From Cloeon dipterum (taxonomy: Eukaryota > Arthropoda > Insecta > Ephemeroptera > Baetidae), in NCBI RefSeq assembly GCF_949628265.1, contig NC_088787.1, positions 23,426,501 to 23,490,500 on the forward strand: DNA of 64,000 bases, in the 5' to 3' direction. Under the pieces are notes generated by a model. It searched no databases and was not told where the DNA came from. It worked only from the letters and a program-made list of their open reading frames with translations. Position numbers and translations under genes: made by a program. Position 1 is the first letter of the stretch, and each line of letters begins with the position of its first letter. Positions 13,831 to 26,290 of this stretch are shown in pieces.

Positions 13831-16830
13831 AATCGATGTGTGATGCAAATTCGTGGGTCACAGTCACAAATAATATGTTTCGAAAATGTTTTTTGAATTT
13901 TTTGTGATATATCATAACAAGAAATTTAAATGATTCATCATTAATTTTGTTCTTTTCGCGAAGTTAAACTGAAATATTAAGATTAATTTTACTGAATGCT
14001 GGCAATAAATTTAATTGTGTCATCTAACATAGATTTATATATCTTTAAAATTTATATTCCCTATGGTAATCAGAAAGAAAATGTCCTTCTTTGATAATTT
14101 TATAATGTAATCAAAATAATCGTGTCAATATTGTTCACTAAAATTAATGTTCTAAAGAACTATATATGCCTAAACGTGAACGGCTACATCATTTCAGATA
14201 GTGACTCAGCAATTTAGCCTGACTCTTTGAGGCACAATAACCGTAAATAATCATATAATGACAAATGGCGGACCATTTTCCTCCTTTAAAGCTTCTATAG
14301 TAACGAGTAAATAAAATAATCTTAACTCTAAACCACTTTTCCTATTTGAGATAGTATTTTTTCATGACAAACAATTATGTCACCGTCAGTCTGGTTTTAA
14401 AAATAATTAAAAGTTCTTCTCTACGTTTACACTGACTTAAACAGCCTCACATAAGGTTTTGAAATACTCGTGCATTTAGAGTGAAAAATGGTGTCTTTAC
14501 TCGTTGATGAACACTAAAGTTTAATTGCAATACATTGAGTGGGAATCCAATCAAGGAGAAAACATTTTTCACTCTCAGCTTCCCACCCTTATAATTCCAT
14601 TTAGAGTTAACATTTTTTAAATTCCTTTTTTAAATAAAATTTATTTCCCTGTGTTTTTCCTATTTATAAAAATTGATTTCCGAATAATAATGTCTCGTCT
14701 GTAAAGCGATTATTCGTGCAGTGAAATTGTGCACATGATTGCTGAAATAGGGAAAGGTGTTTGAAATTCAAGCATGGAGAGACGCTTCTTGCGCCACTCG
14801 AGAAGAGTGCGGAAACGCTAAGGGCGCAATGGAGACGTCACGCCAAGAGAGACGTCATCAATTGGTTGTGTGACGCAGGTCGGCCGACCGACCGACTTCA
14901 TAGACACAGCAAGCCAGATTTTTTTTGCCCCGGCACTCATTATCCGCGTCAAAGGGGGAAACAGAGCCGCGAGAATCACCGCTCAAAGAAACGACTTTTG
15001 CCCTCGTTTCCCTGCTTTCATTGCCGGACCGAAATATCCCTGTTTTGCGAGTAGCACAGTTTGTTTTGGCCAAAAAGCATATTTGCAGAAAAACAGAGCT
15101 ATAAAAATTAAGTTATTTTCTCTTTTACTCTTAGTTTAGAAAACGAATTTGAAACAAAGCCATTTTCCTTATGTTAAGGGATTGCATTTTTGTTCCAGTA
15201 AAAATAATTTTAAAACCATGTTTTTCAAATAGCGCCATTTTCATATTTTGTATGAGTGCTTGTATGTTCAATATCATATTAAATAATTTTATATCAGTAT
15301 AATTCATTATCTTTGCGGAAATGACCATAACATATATGTTTTGATTGCGCTATATCCGGCAAAAATTTATTTTAAACAAAAAAGCTCTTTGTTTGACAAT
15401 TATAAGATCTGTTTTAATTTCTACAAATTTTTCAGGACAAGAATCGAATAAAAGTGGTTGTTATTTTTTAGTATTACCCTACAAAAAAGCTGTAAGACAC
15501 AAACAGGATTAAAGAAGTTAATAAATGTGAATTTCCGCAACCTAAAGGCTACACTATTTTTTGTTCAAGCCAATTTTGATGGGTTGTGTTTGTCGCACTA
15601 AAGTTAGGAGAGTCCAAAATTTTAAAATTTTCTAAATGCTTCAAAAGTACCTATAGTATTATTATTTGCTAAAAGAAGGTCGCATTTTACTTTCTTTTTG
15701 GTGAAAATTCATTTTTAAATAAGAAGAGAATCACCGATTCGATTAAATTCCGTGTTCATCTTGTTTTCAAAGACTGCGGTGTTTTGAGCACTCATTGGGC
15801 TTTTTCCAGTTTGGCACCAGCAGTTTTCGGTTATTTTCCCATCTTGCGAGTTACATGGAGCGAGGAGTAAACCGTTGAAAGGAGAAATAAATGAAGAAGG
15901 CGGGCACAACAGGCGCGTGGCCGCCGCTGCCGCAGAGGGTTCGCTTTGAAGATGCAAAACGCTGCTGCTGTTGCCGGGTGACGTCAAAGAAAGACCTCGT
16001 GGCTGCAGGATTCCGGCCTATAGCACAGGCATCCCGTCCAATCGCTGCGCGATAACAAAGCGCGCTGATTAAATAAATGTTTGATCGACGCGAAGCCGCA
16101 GAGCGGCACTTTTGTTCATAAATGTTGTTGTTTGCTTTCGCATGTGTGGCACTCTCGATTCGAACGGGAATTCGCGTTCATAGGCGCTTTCCTATAATAC
16201 GATTACGTTTCCGATCCAACAAGTAGAAAATTCCTTTGCATTAGGCTAAACCTTTTTTCCAATATAAAATAAATGCAAAAAAAGTTCATCGATTTTTTTT
16301 AATATTGCGAGTTAATTGAAATGCCTATTTTTCTCGTTTGTAAGTTACAAGTTTTGAAATTAAATACCAAATACTTCCCATTGCCAATAAAAATCGCGTA
16401 AATAGATCTTAACCAGTAAAGGAAAAGGTTTATATGAAGGCGCTAGTGCTTTCTTTGTTGTTGCGACACATAGTTCAGTAGCCTTATGTTTATTATGGTT
16501 TATTTATTTTATACTTGTTTATTTTTGCCATGTCGTATACATAAAATACAAATAATATCAAATATCAATTAAGCAAGAAAGAGCGAACAGCACTAGCGAA
16601 ACACTAACACTAATCACAATCATTTCAGATTGAAAATTATTCCTAGCCTAGTTTCAAGTGTTTTTGTTGTATCTATTTTGTATCCTTTTCCGTTCAGTGG
16701 CTTCAATGCAATCCTAATGGATGTGATACGAGCTTCTGATGACTTTTGAAACGTTAAATGATTAATAATTCAAATTAAAACAGTAATATATATATATACT
16801 TCTATAGTAGAAATTAAATAACATAACTAA

Positions 16831-16870
16831 TCCTCATTGAAATTCAGAGTTATTTAATCAAACTCAATTA
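16831..16870 (+). repeat. Solo copy of the foldback-element arm sequence
   Basis: These 40 bases (beginning TCCTCATTGAAATTCAGAG) closely match the outer part of both arms of the hairpin element at 55226-55392, 38 kb away, including the core ATTCAGAGTTAT. I find no matching inverted partner beside this copy, so it is either a decayed or a solo-arm copy of a dispersed family. Confidence 0.55.
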
Positions 16871-19084
16871 GCATTAGCTTTCATCCTTATGCTGATAACT
16901 TGGCAAGGATTATTTTGATGGTTAAAATGCATTAACTGTTAGGAAATAAATCAATTTTTTTACATGGAACAATAATAGTTGATTTTTTTAATTAAAACTT
17001 GAAAGATGAAAAACGTCAGCACGATGTACAAGGTTACGGTGAATTTAGGATAAAATTCACACTTGAGTGGTGCTATCAAATCTTAGCGGTCCTCCACACT
17101 TGGAAATATTGGGAAATTAATTTGTGCAGTAAAGCGAACACGTCTTCTAGTTCTTTTTTTAAATTAGCGGTTTTTATGTCCTAATTATCATGTTAACAAA
17201 TCATTTTTAACAAATACTTCAGACTATACAGGATTCTTTCTTTTAAGAATTCATTTCCGAAATAATTTTCCTTCTACTATCGAAACAACTTACAGTCGTC
17301 CACCTCATTTGCTTTGTCCAAAAAACTGATTTCACTGGTTTAAGTAATGCCGTTCTTTACAATCTTCAAAGTCTAGGCTAGCGTTTTAAAAATAAGTTTG
17401 AGATGATTTTAACACGTAAAACAGGTTTCACGTTTTCCAAACATTAATATTTCAGCATAATGTATATTTTCAGAGGTGTCGATCGGTCTGACACGAAGCA
17501 GCTAAAGGGTGCCAGGGGCGAAGCGTAAACATATTCACTGTGTGGAATTTATTGTACGAGTGTGAACTTGATCGACGAGGAAACTCGATAAATCTCATGC
17601 AAGAGCGTGAAATCAAGGTTGGCTTCTTGCGTAAAAAGCGCTTGGCTCTGCACTGCTCCAATTTTGCGCGAATCCCTACAAGGTTCGGGACAAAAGAAAG
17701 ATACCGCGCGGCTTATTATTTCGTGGGGTTTCGTCGCTTTATCAAGTGCCCTGCGCCCTCAAATTGATCCGACCAAAAATATATTCAGTGTAACCATTAT
17801 TGATAAATTCAACTTATTGTAGGGTATGTACGCGTTGTAAATTTCTAAACCCACTGGAGCCTAAAGGTCACTAGGCTTCTGAAAGCGTCGATAATTAAAT
17901 ATTAAGTCGCAAATCATTTAAACAAGGGAATTTATGTTTCAAGGTGTTTATTATGAGATAAAAATGCATGCATAGTTAATTTCTTAATTTGATTAATAAA
18001 TACCAGAAATACCGATTTAAAATGGTTAGAAAATTCCGTTACATATATGTTATTATGTATTCAGTTTCTCAATGACTCGGCTTTTTCGCTAGCTAGGCCG
18101 TTTCCCAGCGACAGCACAGGAGACACATTTGCACTTCTACTTGTCAAGGCGAGCCGGCGGTGCCGAGTTCATCTCGAGGCACAAACAAGCAAACAGGCGC
18201 AACACAGATCTTTAAAGAGCTTTCAAAACTCAAGAAGGGATATCACGGGGAACGAACGGCGCCAAGAACGGGACTGACACTCGTGCATGGTGCCACCCAG
18301 GGTCGGCAAAAGTTTTCGGCCACCTTTGGCGCACCAGTCGGCCCATTGTCTACTCACCGTGACTCCGGACAAGTCCAGCAGAAGACACAAAACTCGGCCG
18401 ATCCGCTCTCTACTAACATTCCCTCACAGCGCCATATTCGCCTTCAGCTGTAGCTGAACGGACCGCCCCCTCCTTTGTGCACTGTGGGAAAAGGAGCAAA
18501 AGTTTACTAAAACATTATCAATTATTTCTTTGGATAAGATTAAATATTTTTGCTTTAAATACAAATATTTAAAACAATTGTGTTGATATCATACTTTTAC
18601 TTTGTAATGTTATCAAAACAAGGTATTCATGGCTAATAAAGTACAATAAAGTAGTAGCTCCTCAGAGTTTTTATTTAAAAAGCATTACTGATTGCTTTTT
18701 CCATTACCTCAAAAAGGAGTGGGGAAGGTAATGGGGGTTTATTTAGAGACTTAAGAATCTTTCCACTAAATGACAGAAAATTAATAACATTCAAGTTTTA
18801 ATACTTATAATACAATTAAAAAAACTTAAAATGCATAAAATGTTTATTTTAATTATTTAGTTCTCTAGATTGCAATGAAAATTCGAAGTACCGAACAACA
18901 GACTCGAGCTCCTATGCAAACTCCGATTTAGTCCGCCCACCAACCCACCCACACATCCCCTCCTCCTCTTCAGGTCCTACTTGCGGGGTTGATGGCGACG
19001 GTTCGGGGTTGTTTTCCGTGCTGCCGTCGCGAAGGTTGAGAAAAGGGTCGCTCGTCTGAAGATGCAGCCGCTCCAGACGCACCA

Positions 19085-22000
19085 ATGAGGTGGCAGTCGC
19101 GGCCACGGACTCTGGCGGCCTACGATGCCTCGTCGCTGCAAAGGGTGCAACTCGTTCTGCTGCTGCTCTCGACCTTCTTCCACATTTGTACGCCTCCCTT
19201 CTCATGCATAATTAGGCCCATTTGCATTCACGTAACCAAACACGTCGCCGACCTGATTCTTGTCATCAATTGATTTTTGTTCACGTTGATCGCACTTCAT
19301 TCAATTTTGTCCTATTAATTTGTCACTCACTATCCGGCTCTAAACGATTGATTTTGTTTCCCTTGTCTACACACACATGCCTTGTTTTCGCGTGAATGCG
19401 CACTTTTTTTCTCATGCACACACACCCGGTGAAGCAAGTAGTCTCGTTTTGTTTGTGTATATATGGATCGGACGCGATTGATTGATTTGCGTTATTTCGG
19501 TCGTGGCGGGCCGGGCGGGCGGGCGGGCAGCCCACGCAAGCAGTGCGTTGACTCGGACGCTATTAATCACGTAATATTTCGAAAAAGAAACAAGGATCGG
19601 TTTCGAATGATCACAGTTTTGCATATCGGGGCGCAAGGGTCTTTCGTGACCGCTCCAACTTATTTATGCACGCTATCTATGTTCTGAATCTCACGTCCAC
19701 TAAAGCAAACGTACACACAGCTCGATCTTCTTTATTTAAAGAGGCGAGATAAATATAGCATCAGTTTATTATTGATTCTCTCCGTTGAGTATTTTCAAGA
19801 ATAGTTGTAAAAGGATCAGTGCGAACAAAGGATGATTCAGATTAATAGTTAAATAATATTTAGACAAAGCGATGTAATGATAAAATAAATAAATAAAAGT
19901 GTGATTTGAATGTTTGAATTCTTTTCAGACTGTGCCTTGGAGAACATGCAACAGCTGACTGTAGACGTGGGGCAGAACGTGACGCTGCAGTGTCGTGGGC
20001 AGGGGGACGACGGTCAGGTCAGCTCGGCCTCTGTGGCCTGGGTGCACGAGGGCCACATGGGCGGCCACATCCGTCGCCAGAGCGACCGCGTGCGCCCTGA
20101 CGGCAGCCTCGCTCTCGTCCGCTTGCACCGCGACGATGCCGGTGTTTACGAATGCTCCGTAGAACCTGAGGCTACAGTCACCACCCGCTTCAAAGTCAAA
20201 GTCAGAAGTAAGTTGAATATTGAATTTTTGCTGAAGTGGAAATTTTGTTGAGGAAAGATATATTTTATGTATTATAAAATTTCAATGTTTTATAAAGTCG
20301 TGGATAAATTTAATTTTTACAAATTGCAACACGCGTGTCCTGAAAATTAAAAATTTCGCTCAATCAGAAAGGTGTTCCATTATTGCAAAGAGATAATTTT
20401 AAGAAGGTACTAAATGCAAGAATGCAAAATATGTCAGAAATTTGATGTTGTACATCTAGCAGTTCAAAACAATTATAGCCAATACTAATTTGAATACGTT
20501 TCTTCTTAATTTCAATCAAAATGACTGGACGGCACATTAAAGTAGAATTTGGATCTGACAATCAAAAGAGAACTGTATGCGATATCTTTTGATTAATTTC
20601 TCTTGCTTTTGTAAAGCTATGTATGTATATTTCCAATCTTTAATCATTAGGATATCGCGACCTGTGTGATATTTCTTACTAAATAATTTCTGCAGATCGA
20701 GTTTTCTACCGTAGTAGCATGACATTTCACCTTTAAAATTCCCTCTTAATGTTTCTTGAAAGCAAGCAAGCAAGAACCTTTTTTGTTCCAACTCCTTTGG
20801 CTCTGCTTGCATAAAGTAGGCTTGCCTGCGATTTATTCTCAGTTGACCCAATTTACCTGTGCTCTGATGCACAGAGCATGGGAAACAAGCAGCCGCAATT
20901 ATGCTTACCCGCGCGGCGCTGTTTCAGCTCCTCCGCCGGCGCTGGTCAATGTTTCTGTGCAGCCGTCCTCGGTGCTGGCTCTCCTTTTGTGGGAAGTTTC
21001 TGACGACGGTGGCTATCCGGTTGAGCACTTTGAGGCGCGCTACAAGCTCAAACACGAGAAAGACAACTGGCACAGTGTCACCCCCGAACACATACCTTTC
21101 AATGTGGTCAGTTTCTTGTCTAAAAATCACATGATTATGCAAACAAATATTTTCAGTTCAATTAATATCGGTTTGATCGAAAATTTCAGCGGCAAATTGA
21201 CGTTTATCATCTGCACGCAAACACGACTTACCTGTTCCAAATCTGGGCAACGAACCGATTGGGACCTGGCGAGGTGACTGAAAGGGAGGCAAAGACGCAT
21301 CATGACACTGAGGAAATCGGTCAGTGGGAGCTGGGTTGATATCAAAATGTGGCAGCTGTTGGCCCTTTTTAATTAATTTTATAAATATCTAATTTTTAAT
21401 TGTCTTTTGAACCTACCAAAATCCTGAAATGAATTTATTTCTTTGAGAAATTCTTATTAAAGCCTATTTACTGTTATGTTTGGCATTATTGCTTATTTCA
21501 AATTCATTGAAATAAAAGAACGCTCAAGAATTATAAGTACTAGAGAATGACTACCAACAGAATTTATTAAAAGTACAATAGTCGATAGCACTTTTTTAGC
21601 AACACTAGGACCTAATTTAGAATTTATCTTGCCTTTTTTCTAGAGCTTGCTCGTCACCTTTTAGAAGGAGCAGAGACATTCGACACCAGAGTGTGGGTCG
21701 CTGCCGTTGTGGTTGTTATGGGCACCTTGGCCATGCTTGCTGGTGGAACCTTCTACCTGCTCTACAAGGAGTGCAAATTTTCTCCCTGTGAGTAAAAAAC
21801 ATTCTTAAGACGTAATTAACTGTAAGATCACAATTATCCATTTTTTATTTTTCAATTGAAATTAATTGCAGATTTTCTGTGAGTAGCGAGTTGTATTTAA
21901 TATCAACTGAAAAACCTCTTAATCAGGGTTCGCAAAACGCCTTGTTTATTCGAAAAAAAAAAAAACGCAATGCAACGTTTGTTGCATGTTTTATGCAATT

Positions 22001-22575
22001 TTTAGCACTTTTCCGAAACTAATGCATTTTGAATGAAAGATAAAAAAATTCTCATGATGGACGACCAAAAATAGGGCTTTTTGATTGTAACAACTAGTTG
22101 TAGGTTCAGGGCAAAGAAAATAGCAGCTTCACTTAAATTAAAAACCAGTAAAAGGGTGCGGTGCGCATTATGACTTTTTTGGGGTTAAATTTGGAAAATG
22201 CGGAAAAACCCAAAACTGGTGGGTTTTTTTTAAGCTGGTGTTTTGCGCAAAAAACCAGTGGTGCATTTTTGCGCATGGCATAATTGGCGAACCCTGCTCA
22301 TGATAATTATATCATGCTTCTACCTTCATTGGCATTTTTTATCAACAATATTTTTAACATTCTCTTTTACACTTCTTGCTCTCAGAAAATGTTTTCTCAG
22401 GATTTTTTTGTTGGCAGTGTTAAGTGACGATGATGACGAGATCATCGAGTTGGTGCCGAACATTATCCTAAACCCGGCCTATGACGTCGAGCAGCTCGAG
22501 CTAGACGAGAACTTCAATGATCACTTTGCGATGCGCATCAACAACAATACAGTTGTGCAGCCTGTGCGCGTTTGA
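19085..22575 (+). CDS. Single-pass membrane protein with one Ig and one FN3 domain, unnamed family
   Basis: Six exons join in frame: 19085-19187, 19929-20207, 20928-21106, 21190-21319, 21644-21787, 22418-22575, giving 330 aa. Seen: a signal peptide with hydrophobic core VQLVLLLLSTFF at about aa 21-32; an Ig-like domain at about 40-127 with Cys56 (VTLQC), a Trp (VAWVHE) and the second Cys in DAGVYEC; an FN3 domain at about 130-228 (LLLWEVSDDGG, TYLFQIWATNRLGPGE); a transmembrane helix at about 247-270; and a cytoplasmic tail starting with an acidic DDDDE stretch and carrying NPAY (297-300), an NPxY-type motif that in other receptors binds PTB proteins or directs endocytosis. The protein sits at the cell surface, probably in adhesion or signalling; the ligand is unknown. 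Exon phases are 1,1,0,1,1. I do not recognise a named orthologue. The start ATG precedes the signal peptide directly. Confidence 0.85.
21924..22296 (+). mobile_element. hAT-like non-autonomous element (MITE) in intron 5 of the Ig/FN3 gene
   Basis: The element is 373 bp, begins CAGGGTTCGC and ends with the exact reverse complement GCGAACCCTG. The similarity of the ends extends inwards imperfectly. The flanking 8-mers are CTCTTAAT (21916-21923) and CTCATGAT (22297-22304), identical at 6 of 8 positions, as for a decayed 8-bp target duplication. Terminal CAGGG and an 8-bp duplication are typical of hAT transposons. The interior holds no transposase frame but has several short GCGCA and AAACCAGT-type subterminal repeats. 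Confidence 0.65.
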
Positions 22576-25500
22576 CCCTCAAGCATTCGGCTGCGCGAGA
22601 GAGTCCGCTTTTGACGGCGCCCGAGGGGCTGAATTTGTTGTTGTTCAAACGCTGCCAAAGGTAGGCTGAATTGGTTTTGCGCGTTCCGTTTGTCCCGGCA
22701 CCGCGCTTTTCTAGTTGGCTTTGTGTTTCCTACCGTCGCTTTTGACCAGCCGAAAGACGCCACGAGACTAGTCTGTGAGTCAAAAGTTTTCTAACAGGGC
22801 CCTGCGTTGAATCAAAGGTTCGTTTTTCTATAAATTTCGCCTTAAGTTTTGGGTCAGTCGACGTATTGACCAGCGGAAAGTAAATCCGGATAGTAATGGA
22901 TTAAGCCATTTTCATTATTTCCTTTGTCGAAAAAACGATCTAGATTGAGATTGGGAGATTCATAATTGACGCCATTTAAAACAAACATTCCGCAATTATT
23001 TTAATAATCTCCAGCTTTTATAATGGTGAACTGGCTGGATGGACTGGACATATTTATGTTTCGTGGGGTGCAATAGAATGATTTTTATGTCATATCAGAG
23101 CGCCTTATTATAGAGCATGTATTGTGTAAACAATAGCACTGTGGATCGATCAAGCGCATTCATGAAAGAGAAAATTAGTTTGCTGTGTGACGAGGCAATT
23201 TGTTAAAAATAAGACATCAGCAGAATGTGATATAATTAAATGTTGAATTAGTGTGTTCAGCTTCACGTGAAAAACTCAAAAACGAAGCGACGATAAAACA
23301 ATATATAAATATATTTTACTGCTTCCCTGGCCCTATCAAACACGACATATACATAGATAAGAGGTAAACAAGAAAAATTTAGTTGATGCTTCCTAGGTAA
23401 AAAGGCAAAGAAGACTTAACCCGAGACATAGGTGTAAAAACCCAGGGCCGTATTTTCTCCTTTGGTTGAAACAAAAGTCTGTAGACGGATGCCTTGGAGG
23501 AATTCTCAAACTGTCCTCCCTTCCCGCCCCTGACCCGTAAGAGCATATAAGTAGCTGATCAATTGATACGGCCCGATGTGTAATTAACAATTAGTGGTAA
23601 ATGTTTGTAAACTGCAGTTAATGCCCCTTTCCGATTCGCTGTTTCTCGTTGTCTCATCGGTGTGCTATAATTTATAATGAGAGATGAATCACGGATAGCC
23701 ACGCTTTTCGTTTTATCACGTACGTCGACGCTCATTTCCCTTATCTTTTACTCTCTCTGCGAAGCGAAACAGTGCAAAAGCAACAACAAAACGTGCCTCC
23801 TTGTCTCAAAGCACAGTTGTAGCGCGCGCGCGAATCGTTGCTACGTTGGTTGAAATAATTTTCAGTGCTCAAGTTGTGGTTTTTTATTGTGTGACTCACG
23901 CCGAGAACTTGAGTCGCTCGCAAACTGTGTATATGTGTGCATTTTACCAGTACAATTTTGTATAAATAAGAAAGCAGAATTAAACAAATCTGCGCCGTAG
24001 TTTCGACAGAAAATAACAAGCAGCTTTGCACGGCAGTTCCATTTCCCTTCCCACTTTTCCTTGGTTCTACAAAGTGCAATTTTGAGTTCTTTTCGTGGTC
24101 CACCGACTAGTCTTTGCTGAAAACGCTGAAAATGTCAAAAATCTTTGTTCCTAGGGTAGCCAGGCGCAAGCAAAATTTTTGCTATGATTCCGGCTATCCT
24201 TGTACGTGTTCTATTTGAAATAAATGCTCTCTCTTTCTCTCTGCGAACGTGATTGCTCAGAAGATAATCCTCTTGCGTTTTCGGTTCTTTTGACTGGCTG
24301 TGCTACTTTGTTAATTTGACACTTTTCCGATATTTTGAGTCGCCGGTGTGGACATATTCCGGGAAAACGTCTCTCCCCGATTTCGCGACATTTGTGTATA
24401 GAAATCATGAAGACTTTAAACGAAAGGGTTGTGCTTTTTAACTCAAGCAATTAATATGAGAAACTTAAGCAATGAAGTCAGAAAATAAATAGTGTGTTCA
24501 CGAGGATAAAATAGCGAAGAGCCGTGGCAGTTATTTTTAATGTATCTCCAATGGAAATCGATCAAAGAGAGCCACACAGGAGGAAATTAAATCGATTAAA
24601 TTGCTCAGCTTTTTGTTTCGTGCGTGATTCTGAAATCAATTGTTGTTCCTGACGCTGAATTTTTTCAACGTATTTTTTGGTTTGGTGCATTTTTCACAAG
24701 GCTGCTCTTAATTGTGCAACGAATCCCAATTAAGTGTAAAAAATGATTTTATGCAATAGAGGCCATCACTAGACTGTAAATTTGTGCAAGGAAGAGCAGT
24801 CCAAATAAACTCGCGCGTTTGTTTGGTCGAAAACAAATTAAACTTGAAATTTTTCATCAAATCTCATCATATCATTTGAAACAAATGAAAGGTCAGATCA
24901 AAGCCGCCGCGCGAGTTTGGAATTGGACGCATCACGTGAATTTTAAGTTTATACTAGAGGACGTAATTTGTGCGAAGACAGAGTGTGCTCGAGGTGCCTG
25001 TAATTGGTTTTATCAGTTGTACACATTATTTGCATTTATTTGTCAATATGTTACGATAAAAGTGCCAAACGGCGCCGTTATATTTACGTTAACTGTTACA
25101 ATGTTTGGATTTCTAAATTGAATCGGATTAAATGGTACAGAGCGCGCTCTTTCTGACTTTGTGTATGCTGTGTAAATGAAAGAAATAAAATTGAATGTAT
25201 TCCATAATTTTGAGTTTTCTTGCAAAAATTAGCAAACATGTTGGTTGTCTCATTCAAAGGTTTAAAAAAATCGCTCAAAAGTATTCTTTAATCTGATGTC
25301 TACCTCAAGAATCAGCAATGGAATTTCGGAGTTTTGTTAACCTTTACTTAAATATCCAGTTATGCTCGCAAAAAATACTATTTAATGTGATCAAATAATC
25401 TGGGAAATTTTGTTGTTGTAGACTTATGGAGATAATTATCACGATTTAGCACAAAATTTCAGATCACGTGTATGGTAAATTTTTTTAGAAATTTGAACTT

Positions 25501-25842
25501 CGAAGATTGTTTTAATTGACAGCATTAAAAGTGGTAATAGATTAAGTAGCATGCATATTTTGTAGTTGGTATACACATAGAACCAAACTGGAAAGGGAAT
25601 TTTTAAATACTATTTCAAACGAAATCAAAACAAAATGTAATGAACAATAGCGAGACCAAATAGAAGAACTTGTATGGTTCCTAATCAGCGGACAACTCCA
25701 TATGAGTTAAATGATTTTCATTGTAAAATTACCAGAAAAAGGGGGTTATTTATTTTGTTATATGATAGTTATTAGGAAAGCAGAAAACAGACGGCAACGT
25801 GACTCGAATTCGCGCCACTTAAATAACATCTGTTTTACGCGA
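22576..25842. other. Intergenic region between the Ig/FN3 gene and Armc5
   Basis: It holds the 3' untranslated region of the Ig/FN3 gene at its left end; its end point is not clear (the first plus-strand AATAAA I notice is near 24.22 kb). No coding exon is supportable. Open frames around 23.7-24.1 kb and 24.8-25.3 kb are short, AT-rich and overlap on both strands. Confidence 0.5.
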
Positions 25843-25855
25843 GCCGCCATCTTGG
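25843..25855 (+). promoter_or_regulatory. YY1/Pho-type site at the presumed Armc5 promoter
   Basis: The sequence GCCGCCATCTTGG matches the YY1 core (GCCGCCATNTT) exactly and contains GCCAT, the core of the fly homologue Pho. In animals this motif often sits at or just after the start site of housekeeping genes. It lies about 90 bp before a strong splice donor that would end a non-coding first exon of Armc5. Confidence 0.45.
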
Positions 25856-25943
25856 AGGCCTTGCTTGCGTTCTAAAATTTTTGCTTTTTTTCGAAAAAAC
25901 AACCTGATCCGATCTTGCTTTGGGAGAATCCAATACGAATCAG
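25856..25943 (+). other. Armc5: Probable non-coding first exon of Armc5 (5' UTR)
   Basis: The donor CAG|GTACGTG at 25943/25944 is close to consensus, and the acceptor TTTTCAG ending at 26288 lies just two bases before the Armc5 start codon. The stretch between the YY1-type site and the donor holds no ATG, so it would not interfere with translation. The left boundary is arbitrary because the transcription start is not known. Confidence 0.45.
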
Positions 25944-26290
25944 GTACGTGGACGAATATTGGGCTTGAAATGCCACAATTTCTCCCTCATCGAACCCAAA
26001 ATCCCCTAATTTTCTCTTACGACACTCAACTTTCAAACTTGGCCTTCAATGTTTTTGTTGCATGAGTTCACCAGCACATTATTCAAAGCTATATTGACCA
26101 AAACTGTGATGCATACAAAAGTTGATAATAAACTAAATATAAAATTTCAAAACCTCTTCTCAGGCACAGTTTTTTCTTGACTATTATGTTATATTTGGGC
26201 TGAATTTCTTACTCTTATATGAATGTAGATATACATAATATAGCCCTTTTTTACTTTCTTCTTTAATGTTTTTAGTTTTTGTTTTCAGAC

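Larger units (their letters stand above)
9717..19084. other. Divergent intergenic region between rdgB and the Ig/FN3 gene
   Basis: About 9.4 kb of mostly AT-rich DNA separates two genes transcribed away from each other, so promoters and 5' untranslated exons of both should lie here. I find no coding exon: the longest open frames (around 10.2-10.8, 12.2-12.7, 14.7-15.1 and 17.5-17.8 kb) are short, overlap on both strands and resemble no family. A GC-rich islet at 13.2-13.8 kb, a moderately GC-rich patch at 18.05-18.48 kb, a 15-G run at 10.9 kb and one copy of a dispersed repeat at 16.83 kb are the only notable structures. Confidence 0.6.

Noticed and set aside
13214..13832. Open frames of 96-131 codons in the GC-rich islet
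   Set aside because: They overlap on both strands and have low-complexity composition, with no supporting splice context or family resemblance.
16140..16190. A tRNA B-box-like GTTCGAATC on the minus strand
   Set aside because: No matching A-box, acceptor stem or cloverleaf pairing can be found around it.
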